A stretch of DNA of 64,000 nt from assembly GCA_027886185.1 (NCBI GenBank), contig WOAB01000589.1, positions 7,073,001 through 7,137,000 of the forward strand, in the 5' to 3' direction. This stretch comes from Rheum nobile. Taxonomy: Eukaryota; Streptophyta; Magnoliopsida; Caryophyllales; Polygonaceae. Both the position numbers and the translations under genes were made by a program. Positions 32,215 through 43,492 of the stretch are shown piece by piece (positions within the stretch are counted from its first letter, which is position 1; the number at the start of each line of letters is the position of its first letter). The notes beneath the pieces are model-generated. The model searched no databases. It was not told the origin of the DNA and saw only the letters and a program-made list of their open reading frames with translations.

Positions 32215-33406
32215 TAGGGATGACAGTGTGACGGGTAATTCCATCCCCACCACGGGTATGGGGATTTTATATGAGGGCGGGGATAGGGGAAATTATATCC
32301 TCGCCGCGGGGATGGGGACGAGGTTGGGGATAGTGGTCCCCGTCCTGGTACCCGTCCCCGTCGGGGATCTCTGCCCCCATCCCCGTCGGAAGAACGGATG
32401 AGCTAAATTCACTATCCACCATTGTTTAATTTGGACTAGAATTTTAACTTTGCTACTAGCATTACATATTGGTTTTTGGGAAATTCTTGTTGGTGCCCCT
32501 GAACTTAGGGTTATTCTTGTTGGTGTCCCACGATTAATTTTTTTTTGGTTGATGCCCGTAAGGTTTGGGTTTGTTTGCTTCGTAACCAAACTTTTTCATG
32601 TTTGTATCATTCTAGTTCAAATTTATTAAATCCAAGTCCACTATTCTGTTCCTCGCCCTCAAATTAGTAAGATTTGACTCCTAAAATACTCAAATCCATG
32701 TCTAAACCATGTCGATTTGAATTTCGAAGCAACAACCCGTTTCAGACCTTAAGAATTCAAATCGGAATGGTTCGAGTATGGATTTGATTGTTTTAGAAGT
32801 CGAATCCTACTAAGTTGAGATCAATAAACATAATAATGAGCTTCGATTTGATCAATTCGAACCGAAATGATACGGATATGGAAAATTTCGATTACAAAGC
32901 AAACAAACCCAAACCTTAGGGGCACCAATCGAAAAAAACTTAATCGTGGGACACAAATAGGAATAATCCTAAACTCAGGGGTACCAACAAGAATTTCCTT
33001 TGATTTTTTAAATGATTAAGAGTATTTACTATTTGGAGTTGTTTACATACTGAATGGGTACTTGATGTTAAACTATCTTTTCTATGCTTGTATTTGGTTG
33101 GATATATTATTAGTTAGTTAGTCTATACCATGTTCTTGGTTACCTATGTTTACGTTTTGTGATTTGTAAATGAACTATTTTCTAATTAGGACTATATTAC
33201 GCATGAGAAAAATTACCAGGGATGGAAAATCCCCGTTGGGAAATTTAAATGAAGAAAATTAACGGGGATGAGGATTCCCCGATGGGGACGGGGATGGGGA
33301 AAAATTTAAACAAGAAACGGGGATAGGGACGGGGAATGAAATTCTAAACGGGGATGAGGATGTGGAGGGTACTCCCCGCCCCAAACTCACCCCGTTGCCA
33401 TCCCTA
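32215..33406. mobile_element. Non-autonomous hAT-like element
   Basis: The termini are TAGGGATGACAGTGTGACGG at the left and ACCCCGTTGCCATCCCTA at the right. This is the GGGATGGCAACGGGG-type end well known from plant hAT elements. GGGGATGGGGACGGGG-like subterminal runs lie inside both ends. The candidate 8-bp target duplication is ATCTTGAC (32207-32214) versus ATTCTGGC (33407-33414); its three mismatches are all transitions. There is no transposase gene. A second, smaller element is nested inside. Confidence 0.8.
32478..32999. mobile_element. 522-bp MITE with long terminal inverted repeats
   Basis: The left arm (about 32478-32595) contains GAAATTCTTGTTGGTGCCCC, GTCCCACGATTAA and GGTTTGGGTTTGTTTGCTT. 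The right arm (about 32885-32999) contains the complements AAGCAAACAAACCCAAACC, TTAATCGTGGGACAC and GGGGTACCAACAAGAATTTC. Arms of about 110 bases and flanking 9-mers TTGGTTTTT / TTGATTTTT (one transition) fit a Mutator-type MITE. Confidence 0.8.
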
Positions 33407-34041
33407 ATTCTGGCTATACATAAGGTTTGATTTTATCTTTTTTTTTAAATAAAAAACAATTTAAAATGTGGCAAATCTTTGCTAGAAAAAAGGTAAAATA
33501 AAATCCTAACCCTTTACAGTAATCTTCTTCCTTCCCTTAATCACCATTGTTTTATCCTCCCCTAACCCAAAGCTATCACCTGTTATGACCTCCTACTATA
33601 CGAAAAAAAATGGTGGGCAAGGAGCTTCTTTTTTCCTCCAAAGGTTTGACCTCCTGTACAAGCAAAGTAATCTTCTTTCTTCCCTTAATCACATTTTTCA
33701 CCATATCCTTCTCTGTAACTCTGCCTGATAATATTTACACCTCATTCTTGAAGAGACAGTAACTCGGCCTGACAAAGTTCAATCTTTACTTCCAAAGTTT
33801 TTAAGTTTGCACCTGACAATCGTCATTAATGCTTTAATGGGTAAGTAATTCCTCTTGACAAAGCTTCGTCTTTTTTGCCTCTGTTTTTTACTTAGGTTAT
33901 GGCTTTGTTTTTTATGTAGAATAGTGAGAAGTTAGTCTACGTAAAGTTTGTTCTTTACTTAGGGTTATGCTCCATTTTTTATTCATCTTTTCATATCCTT
34001 GTTTATTTGTAAGTACGAATTAAGTCTACGTAAAGTTCATA
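33407..34041. other. Leader of the MULE-type gene, no recognised feature
   Basis: AT-rich sequence with a T/C-rich interval (33510-33740), in which the phrase TCTTCCTTCCCTTAATCACC is partly duplicated. Possibly the 5' part of the MULE that carries the downstream transposase. Confidence 0.35.
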
Positions 34042-37000
34042 AGCGGTGGACAATGGAAAGTTAATGGAAAAAGCTGGTTGTATGATGGTGATAGAACAAT
34101 AAGAGCCATGTTAATTTCACAAGACATCAACTTGGCTACACTGCGGAGGAAATGGATTCAGAAGAACCCATTTGATCAACAGAAGTACTTAGTGTAGATA
34201 AAATACCTTTATCCAAACAAACTTGACCTTCCTCCGATCGCTTTAAATGATGACGACGATCTAGAAGCGTTCAAGTTCTTGAACATGAGTGGAGAAAATG
34301 CAGCAGAGTGTGAGATTGAGTTGCATACCAACCTCGTAATGAAGGAAGAGATTCCAACTGAAAGCGTTGTACATCATACTCCCATTTTCCCAACAACTCC
34401 ACCAGTGACTCGGAGCCAAGACAATAAGGAGTATATCTGGTCATTTTTTTCAGAATGTCAGTCCACATAACACTGAAGTCAGATCAGTAGAGGAAATCAT
34501 TGAAACTGACAACGAAGCAGAGTTAAGAAGATTAAATAGGGACGAAGTGAGGGCAAAAAACAAAAGAAAGTGTCCCAATTCAGTGGAAGACATTATATCA
34601 GTGAGCAACGATGATGAGGACATTGAAGCTACTTCATCAAGAAATAGAGGAAAGGAGCAAATTATAGATGATGACAATGGTGATAAAGATTATAGATATT
34701 ATGTAGATTTTTTAGAGGATGTGATAAGGGCCAACTACCTATCAACAAGGAGTCAAGGCCTTGACCACCAAGGCGCTGGTGCATCAATGCCACGAAACTC
34801 AAGCATCGACAATGCTTCGATTCCAAGGCATTTATGTGCACGTCTATATCCAAGCTTTATGGCTTTTATCCTCTTTGTATTTTTGGTTATTTAGTTTCTT
34901 TAGTCTAGTCTTGCCTTAGTGAGTGTGAAGAGCCATTTGCACATGGGCTTTAACTCACTAAGGCCCATTAGAAGCTTTCCCTTGTTGGCTTGATGCCTAA
35001 ACTATTTAAAGTCATCTTTGGCTTCCTTGGTCATTTGGTTGAAGATTATAGAAGTGAAATATTTCCCTTAGGTTGAGTATATCTCTCTAAGGCCTCCACT
35101 TACTTCTATCAACCCCAAGCATTCAAATATCTCTTTCTTCCTCTCAATCACTCAAGTCTCACTCAACAATCTAACTCTTGAATTCAGTCCACAGTTACCT
35201 CAACCAAGGAACCTCCAAGAGAGGTTCCCTTGGCCCTCCTTGTTCTTCCGCCGCCGGACGCGCCCTCCCTCGGCATCCCCTCGGCTCTCCCCTCTCCCTC
35301 TCGGTCGTGAACCTCTTCCAAGCTCCATTGGAGGGCTAGCAAGCTCAAGAAGGAAGGAGAAGTCTAGCTTGGCCACAATCTAGCTCACTTGGGAAGAAGA
35401 ACCTCCTCTTGGGGGTTTGATTCTCAGCAGGATGACACAACAGATGGTCTTGATTATGGTGGCGTCTATGCTTCAGGCAATGATGTATGTAATCATGGTC
35501 CTAGTGATGATGGCGATATGCTTTGGGTGATGCTTCAAGTGATGATGTATGTAATTATGGTATTGGTGATGTTTGGGATGAAATATATGGAAATCACATA
35601 ACATACAACGAGGAGCAAATGGATATAGAGGAGGACCAACAAGACTTTAATGTTGATGAAGACATGCTTAGAGAAATTGAGCAGAGGTACTATCCATCAA
35701 AATGGGACATGCAAGCAATATTGGTTGAAGATGATGATACAATTGATAACAATGATAAGAAATAAGTGAAGCTTGGACAGTACTTCAATTCTAAGGAGGA
35801 GTTCAAAAGTGCACTTTCTATGATGGAAATGGAAAACTGCTTTGAGATGCGTGTGAAGAGGTTCTGACAAGTCGACATATGAGGTTACATGTATTGACGA
35901 CAATTGCACCTTCATTTGTCGTGGCTCAATCTATCGCAAAACGTCCTTGTTTGTGGTGTGATAATTTGTGCCGGATCATAGGTGTGGCATGAGAGTAATG
36001 CACAATCATCACAAAGGAGCAACTTCACGGGTGATTGTAGATAAAATACTCCACAAGTAATATTTCTTGCCTTTGATCACTTGTTCTTATCAAATGCCAA
36101 TATCATTTGGTAATGACTTCATGTTATGTCAGGTTTTGAAACGGCCGTAAAGGCCTCCATGCTTCAGAGATACAGGATTTCATGTTAGAGTTGGGAATAA
36201 GGACAAACTACTACAAGGCCAATCGAGCGCGGCTCAAAGCCTAGGATATGGCACATGGTACAGCTGAGCAAAGCTATACAACTATGTACTCTTACATAAA
36301 CATGTTAGAGAAGTCAAATCCGGGAATATACACGGGAATAGTAAGAGATGCTGACCATCGATTCAAGTATTTTTCTAGGCTTTAGGTCCATGGATAAGGG
36401 CAGTGCCACATCTGAAAAAGGTGAGCCTGTATGATTAAATTTCAGGCCGTATTTTGTTAATGTTAGGTCAAACAACTATATGACTGCATGTGTGAAAAAT
36501 AGAGCAAAGGAATATTTCAGACCAAATATGTTTTTGTCTGGACAAATACGTATAATTTCAGGACAAGTCATTAACAACATAGTTTCGCATATGTAGGTAA
36601 TCTCAGTTGGCGACACTCACTTGACTGCCTTGTTCAAGGGAATACTTCTCCTAGCGACGACTCAAGATGGAAACGACCAAATATATCCACTTGTTGTTGC
36701 CGTTGTTAACAGTGAGAACGACGATGCGTGGTCATTTTTCTGTAGTGAATTGAAGGTTGTTGTTCCAGATCAACCCGAGATGTACTTTGTGTTTGACCGT
36801 CATGTTAGCATTGTGAAGGCTCTAAGAAATAGCTATTTTTTCGTCAAGCATGGGTTTTGCATTTATCACATCTACCAAAACTTCAAGAGGAAGCATGGCA
36901 TGCCAGATCTCTTTGGCCTCTTCAAAAAAGTTACGAAGGCTTACACTGTGGTTGAGTTCATCAGTTTGCTCAACTCACAACTGCCTCTCCAAGGATTGGT

Positions 37001-37715
37001 CAATATCTCAAAGAAGCTAGAGTTAACAACTGGGCGAGGGCGCATTTTCATGGGAACAAATTTTAACAACATGAAGAGAAACAAAGCTGAGTGTCTTAAT
37101 GGCCTTTGGAAAACCCAGCGTCAGTGGCCTATTCTTGTCCTGTTTGATGCCATTTTGGAGACCATTTCTAAATGGTTTTGTGAAAGAAGGGAAAAAGCAA
37201 AAAAATGGGACGAGGTTTTGTTACCCTATGTGTACACATTGTTAGAAGTGAACTATAGAAAGTCAACTAAGATGAGTGTGCGAAGGCTTAGCGAGTTTGA
37301 AGGAGAGGTTATGCAAGGAACTATCAGATACTATGTGAACCTACATGCTAGTACATGTGATTGTAACATGTTCCAAATTGATAAAGTTCCATGTGCTCAT
37401 GCCATAGCAGTTGCAAGTGATAGAGGAGTGCCACTCACTGATCTCATCCATCCCATGTTCAAGAATGAGTTGGTGAGAGAAGTTTACAAGGAAACTGTGT
37501 GTCTTGTTCCTCTAAAAAACCCGTGGTCAGTTCCAGAAGTTGTGTCATCCATCACATGCTCTGCACCACAGGTAAGGCGTCCTTCTGGAAAACCACGTAT
37601 TAACCGATTCAGAGTGATGTGGGAGATGAATTATTCTAGGAAGAGGCGGTGTTCTTATTGCGGCATCCGAGGACACAACAAGAAGAACTGTAGGAGGAGA
37701 ATGACTGACGGGTGA
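34042..37715 (+). pseudogene. MuDR/MURA-type MULE transposase, decayed
   Basis: Plus-strand pieces form a Mutator-like transposase. The N-terminal MuDR-type domain at 34042-34467 (GQWKVNGKSWLYDGDRT, PPIALNDDDDLEAFKFL) has an in-frame TAG at 34195. An acidic linker follows to 34840. The conserved LGQYFNSKEEFKSALS block is near 35768, followed by frameshifted CTCIDDNC-type sequence. The longest exon, 36597-37715 (acceptor at 36596), holds VISVGDTHLTALFKG, FVFDRHVSIV, the SWIM zinc finger CDCNMFQIDKVPCAHAI and a CCHC knuckle CSYCGIRGHNKKNC near the end. MULEs usually have VDGTHL at the first catalytic Asp; here it reads VGDTHL. An insertion splits the linker at about 34850-35410. Confidence 0.88.
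34850..35410. mobile_element. LTR-like insertion within the MULE gene
   Basis: About 560 bases with no MULE homology separate the acidic linker from the rest of the transposase. The insert has a TATA-like ACTATTTAAAGTC near 35000, then a C-rich run with CCGCCGCCGGACGCGCCC near 35250. This TATA-then-C-rich layout resembles a solo LTR. I could not fix TG..CA ends or a clean target duplication, so the class and exact limits are uncertain. Confidence 0.45.
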
Positions 37716-37997
37716 CGTCCGCTGGGTTAGGTTCATTTTTGTTGAAAACTATCACCTTGTTGGTGTTTTTTTGGTGGTTTATGCTGGTAAACATCGTCGT
37801 GTAAATGGTTTGTCTATTGTTTTTGGGTTTTGTGTGGTCAGCTCGCTCATGTGCTTGAAACGATGTATGGTTTAAGTATCTATAGTCTTAAATCATTCCT
37901 TTTTTGTTGGGGTTCCCTCTTTTGGCTGTGGTATAAGAATTAGTTTATGTCTAAACTGCTGCATTATCTTTCGTAAACAACTGAATCGGACACTTAT

Positions 37998-38028
37998 GTA
38001 AAACGGGTGTTATGGTAAAACGAGTGGA
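37998..38028 (+). repeat. Transposon terminus with paired GTAAAAC boxes (left, copy 1)
   Basis: GTAAAACGGGTGTTATG followed by GTAAAACGAGTGG gives two GTAAAAC boxes 17 bases apart. The sequence then continues ATTAGATTAGAGTTCATGG. The same arrangement recurs at 42194 (same orientation) and inverted at 48997-49020, defining element ends. Confidence 0.7.
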
Positions 38029-38639
38029 CAAAATTGGATCATTAGATTAGAGTTCATGGACTGATGGATTAGATTAGAAAATTGGGGTGTATTGTGTGCG
38101 TAATGTATGGGATTAGGATAGAAGGCATTTACAATATATATGTTAATTAATAAAAACTAAAAAAGGATATGATATTTAGGAGAGAGAAATTGAGATTTTG
38201 TGGATCGAATTTGTTAGACACGCTCTCTTCTTCTCCAAGAATTCTCCATAGGTCGAATCTTCAAAAACGTTCTAGTCGTGGTGAATAAACATTCAATCTC
38301 GCCCAAATCCTCCATAGTTGTCGCCGGACCTGCAAATCGTCAAGAAGTTTTGAACAAGCGTTTAAAACTAGTAAATCCTACATTAGTTGGAGTTTTTTCT
38401 ATATGGACCAAGGTGAGTTAATCGTTTTCTAGTTATATTTATATGAAGGACTGCAAAATAATTTTTCGTGGTATGATTTTGGTGATTCGTTTCTATGAAT
38501 TTAGTTATTTAAATTTGTAATAACAATTCTCTATTAGATGTCTGTATATGATTTCATTAATTTTAGTATTGCTTCATATGATTTCAATCACAATCAATAT
38601 AGTGTCTTGTTTTGATTGTCAATTTTGTAGTTTGTAGGT

Positions 38640-39780
38640 GATGTTCATACAATTTTATCGATATTCATGTCGTTTGGATTCATATTCATGCATAGCATTT
38701 ATGTTGTGACTGATATTCAAGTATATTGTACAAATATTCAATCGTACATCATTGTTTTTTTCAAAAATAACTTTCATGAGATTTTGAATATCTTGTTCTG
38801 TGTAGCATATGGGTAGATTCACGACATAATGATCTAATATTCATGAATTGTCTATAGATATTCATGTGTAAATTTCATCATTTCATGGGTATTATTGAGT
38901 GATACAGTATGTTTGTGTAATGATATTCAGAACGTTCTGTTTGATATTCACATATAGTGCAACAATATTCATTGCTACAATTGACTTTTGTCATGAATAT
39001 CGATTATACAAATTTGAATATATGCAACAACTTAGTAGTGATATTATAGTAAGTGAATATAATTCGTGGAAATTTGAATATCATGGCCTATGAAATAACT
39101 ACTCAATATAGTACGTGAATATCGTTTATGTAATGTGTATACATATTCATGCAGTACATATATTCAGTATTGATATTCATTAGTTTTTCCACATGTACTA
39201 TCACGGTTGCGCAAAGAGGATGGTTCAAGCGAAGAACGAGGGCAATGGAAAAAGATTCATAAATAGAAGGGAGAAGGCATTAAAATGAAGAAGGCCATGA
39301 TCGAGGAAATGCAAGAGATGCAACAAGTATGTAAGACATGACCATAGGGATTGCAAAGAAGACTTGTAGTTTAGATATTCGTATTCTTATTCTTGATATT
39401 CAGTATTTTAGTAGCGATATTCATACATTTTACATTAATAAGCATTGGGGCTTGTGTTACATATATATGACCTGATAGTCGTGTTCTAATACTAGATATT
39501 CATATGCTTGATCTAGAAATTCATGTTTTTCCTATCAAAGTTTGTATGTTTTGTGTTACTATGGTTGGATTTGTGTTTGTATTTTCATGAATTTATAAGT
39601 GATTCTTCAACCATACGGTGTGAAAATTTACAAGAAAGCTTGTATGTTTGATAATCAGATTCGTGTTTCATACATTCACTTTAACTAAATTGATAGTATT
39701 CATAAATTTCTGAACGGTATTCATTGAGTTACATTTGATATTCATCCATACGTCGTGCATAGAGTTGCGACTGTTGTGTT
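38640..39780. repeat. Dense GATATTCA motif array, left block
   Basis: The octamer GATATTCA (often TGATATTCATG) and one-base variants recur at irregular spacing, densest at 38640-39180 (about one per 30 bases). Most copies point the same way; a minority are TGAATATC. Spacing is not periodic, so this is not a simple satellite. The DNA between copies is largely unique, with one non-motif patch at 39185-39330. No coding frame is conserved across the block. Confidence 0.88.
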
Positions 39781-40013
39781 ATACACTAGTAGGATCATTT
39801 AAAAATATTGATAAAACTTCAAAGAATATCCAATCATGTACTTTGATAAATGATGCTTGAATGTTGTTTTACAATGCTTTACACATTGACCTAGGTATGC
39901 CTCCACATGACATATGTGAATACCCCACAAATAATCTTATTTTTATCATCACACCATTTCATGTTTAGAATTTTGGGCTTCTTGTTGACAAAACCGTTGA
40001 ACTCTGCGCCTAG

Positions 40014-41810
40014 ATTCCTGAATATCATCAAAGTACACATGAATATCAAGAACTTAAACGTGAATATTCATATTTAAAGATATGACATAGAAAAAGAACT
40101 CTTCATGTTTTGTGTATACTTAAACATCATTATATATCAATCCTAAACCAATAAACCCTAAACAAATAAACCCTAATCCCTACACCAATAAACCGTAACC
40201 CCTAAACCCATAAACCCTAAAGAAATAAACCCTAATCCCTAAACCAATAAATCCTAAAAAAATAAACCTTAAACCAATAAACCCTAAATCCAAAATAAAT
40301 AAACCCTATACCAATAAACCTTAAATCCTAAACCAATAATCCCTAAACACTAAACCAATAAACCCTAAATATTAAACCCTAAACCTTAAATCAATAAACC
40401 CTATACCAATAAATCCTATACCCTAAACATTAAATCTCTACACCATAAACCTTAAATCATGCACCCTAAACCCTTAACATAAACTCCAAAACTGATCGAA
40501 CATGAATATCAAAATCATTTGTATGAATATCACATCAAACAATTTGAATATCAATTGTAAAAAGTACAACCAACACCAACGAAATACCAAAACTGATCTA
40601 ACATTAATATCAACAATATTATAATGAATATCACATAATAAAATTTGAAAATCAACTACTTAGAGCAAGAAACGTACACCCAATAAAAATAACAAAATCA
40701 TTTGTATAAATGCTTTTGATATTCATGTTTGATAAACCCTAAACCAATAAACCCTAAATACTAAACCAATAAATCCTATTTCCTAAACCAATAAACCCTA
40801 AACCAAACCCTCAATTAAACCCTAAACAAATAAACCTTAAACACTAAACCAATAAACCCTAAACAAATAAACCATATACCCTAAACACTAAACCAATAGA
40901 CCCTAAACAAATAAACCCTAAATAAATAAACCCTAAATCAATAAACCATAAATCAATACACCCTAAATGCTAAACCAATAAACCCTAAACCAATAAACCC
41001 CATACCCTAAACCTTAAACCAATAAGCCCTATTCCAATAAACCCTATACCCTAAACCTTAAACCAATAAACCATATACCCTAAATCCTAAACTAATAAAG
41101 CCTAAAACCTAGACCTTAAACCTCTACACCATGAACCTTAAATCCATACACACTAAACCCTAAACATAAACTACAAAACTGATCGAACATGAATATCAAA
41201 AGCATTTGTATGAGTATCATATCAAACGATTTGAATATCAATTGCAAACAGTATAAACAAACCAACAAAACACCAAAACTGTTCCAACAAGAATATCAAC
41301 AACATCATAGTGAATATCACATCATAAAATTTGAATATCAACTATTCAGACCATGAAATGTACATCCCACATGAATATCAAAAGCATTTGTATGAATATC
41401 ACATCAAACAATTTGAATATCAATTGCAAACAATACAAATAACACCAGTTAAACACCAAAACAAACAACATGAATATCAATACCATTATAGTGAAAATCA
41501 CATCATAAAACTTGAATATAAACTACTCAAAGCATAAAACCTGCATCCAACACGAATATCAAATATATTTTTGTGAATATCACATCAAACAATTTGAATA
41601 TCAATTACAAGCAGTACAAACAAAACCAATTAAAAAATTGACAACATGAATATCAACAACATTGTAGCGAATATCACATCATAAAATTTGAATATAAACT
41701 ACTCAGAGCATGAAACATGCATCCAACATGAATATCAAAATCAGTTGTATGAATATTGCATTAAACAGTTTCAATATCAATTGCAAACTTAAAACAACAA
41801 CAACAAAAGA
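40014..41810. repeat. TGAATATC motif array, right block with about 170-bp higher-order repeat
   Basis: Here the motif runs mostly as TGAATATC, opposite to the left block. From 40497 it is organised in units of about 170 bp, each with about six motif copies. Unit landmarks are CATGAATATCAAAA(T/G)CA, TTTGTATGAATATCACATCA, AATTTGAATATCAA and CACCAAAACTGA. Units begin near 40497, 41185, 41370, 41550 and 41728; later copies are truncated. The telomere-like blocks are interspersed. Confidence 0.85.
40131..41172. repeat. Degenerate CCCTAAA (telomere-like) arrays
   Basis: Two blocks (40131-40496 and 40733-41172) consist of units such as AAACCCTAAACCAATAAACC, many containing the plant telomere heptamer CCCTAAA. 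The heptamer alternates with CCAATAA or AAATAA rather than running head to tail, so these are degenerate interstitial telomere-like repeats, not a telomere. They lie between motif blocks of opposite prevailing orientation. Confidence 0.85.
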
Positions 41811-42884
41811 CCAAAACTGAATTTTTAAAAATCGTCATTACAAAATCCAAGAAAAGGGTTCTAGTGAATCTAATCATTCGAAAACTGAAAAAACCCAATT
41901 AAGAGTTATGCAATCAGAAGAACCAGATATCTTCAATTGGAGTCCAATTTTCCCATAGCCCCCTCAATACACAAGCACAAAAAAAAAACAAGCATCGAAC
42001 TTAAAAACCAAAATCACCAGAAATCAGCACCAACACAACACAACATAAATTGAACTCGACCCATTAATTCCATATAAATTCCGATTACTGGGTCACTATA
42101 AAAATCAATTGAAAACAAAATATAATCCTCCTCCTTCTCACCTTATCAACGTCGTGCCTAAATATATATATATATATATAGATTTAAGTTCTAGTAAAAC
42201 AGTCATTTAGAGTAAAACAGAAGTACAAATATGAGCCTTTAGATTAGAATCGAATCAATGGCCCATATTGAATATAAGAAGGTACATAATAAGGAGAATA
42301 GAATGCACACACCTGATCCATCCAAATTAACATAATTATAGGGATTTGATTTACCCAAATCTGGACTTTCCAAAATCACATTTAACCAAATCTCATCATG
42401 GCCTCCTTCCTAACTACTCCCTGCCGTCACAATCACATACCCCAATACCAACACCAGGCCGGTAACCCATTCCCGAAATCCCCACTCACACCGGCCCTGA
42501 ATCGCGACTCATACTTGCCACGACTGACCCATCTAACCCACACCAAGCCACCACCAACCTGTCTGCGCCCCTCCGCACACCCACTTTACCAAGCCGCGCG
42601 ACCACCACACCACCTGTTCGTGACCACCGGACCACAACCTCACTCGAACCCTTCACCAGCCCCGCTCGGACCTCCATGCCAGACCTACATCTGATGCACG
42701 AGCCCACGCCCAGATCCACCGAGCCGTGCGACCCACCCCGCCGTGTCGACCTGCGTCATTGCCCCCTGCTGCGCAACGTCTTGTTGAACCGAACCACCCA
42801 CCAACGTCTTGTCGAAGGTAAAAGCCTTCATTTCAGTGGAGACTATTTGCTCCCGTTTCTTTTCCTTATTGTTTTCTATATCAG

Positions 42885-43262
42885 GTCCGAAATAAACCAG
42901 TTGAACCACTGAAGAAGCCCGAGAAAGCACCGTTCTTCTTGCCTTCTATCCCATCCCTATCAGGAGACATAGTATTCAAGTCAAAGGACGAAGCATATGT
43001 TAAGCCAGGTGAAAGCGTGTTAGACACGAGTAAAATCCTGGAGAAATCTAGCTTAGCTTCATCCGAGTTTGAGCGCATACTCAAGTCATCTGCAGAACTA
43101 AACAATTGTAAGTTTGAGTGCTCCCCTCTTGTTTGTCTATATAATCTTCCTCAGTCCTTCATGATGTTGTTCTTGTCTGACTGGATTCACATTTGTCTTT
43201 TGCAGTTTCGATATTTATAGATTACATTAAGGGCTTATCTCCCTCGTCTCTTGACATGGAGC
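42885..43262 (+). pseudogene. Captured fragment of UTP21/WDR36 (C-terminal region)
   Basis: After an acceptor (TATATCAG) the frame reads RNKPVEPLKKPEKAPFFLPS, then IPSLSGDIVFKSKDE and SSEFERILKSSAELNN, up to a GTAAGT donor at 43108. After an intron ending GCAG at 43205 the homology resumes as FIDYIKGLSPSSLDMELRL. These match the UTP21 (WDR36) C-terminal domain of the nucleolar small-subunit processome. One base is missing at the exon junction, and the WD40 part and protein end are absent, so it is a dead capture that retains an intron. Confidence 0.82.
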
Positions 43263-43325
43263 TTAGGTTACCTTCAAATTCCAGACCAAATTACAGATTA
43301 CATTAAGGGTTTATCTCCCTCCTCT
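43218..43325. repeat. Direct repeat at the end of the UTP21-like fragment
   Basis: AGATTACATTAAGGGCTTAT followed by CTCCCTCGTCTCTT (43218-43253) is repeated with few changes at 43291-43325. It is probably a duplication at the capture breakpoint. Confidence 0.8.
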
Positions 43326-43369
43326 CTCTCTGTCGGTTGCCTCCGCCGCGTCCATGTAATTGGGTGACA

Positions 43370-43492
43370 ATATTAATGTAGTTGGATAGTGATCGATATT
43401 TATGAATGGAATGATGATATTCATGTAATATTCACGATATCGGGGGTGATATTCATGTAATATATGTTGATATTCATTTAATTAGGTGGTAA
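43370..43492. repeat. GATATTCA motif cluster interrupted by a Helitron (left part)
   Basis: Motif copies within phrases such as GGGGTGATATTCATGTAATA and TTGATATTCATTTAATTAG. The cluster resumes at 48200 after the Helitron, with the same phrase pattern. Confidence 0.85.

Noticed and set aside
40131..41172. A true telomere or chromosome end
   Set aside because: The CCCTAAA units are interrupted and interspersed with other motifs, and the sequence continues on both sides with transposon and gene DNA.
38640..41810. CRISPR-like array
   Set aside because: The motif is only 8 bases, spacing is irregular, both orientations occur and the genome is a plant nucleus.
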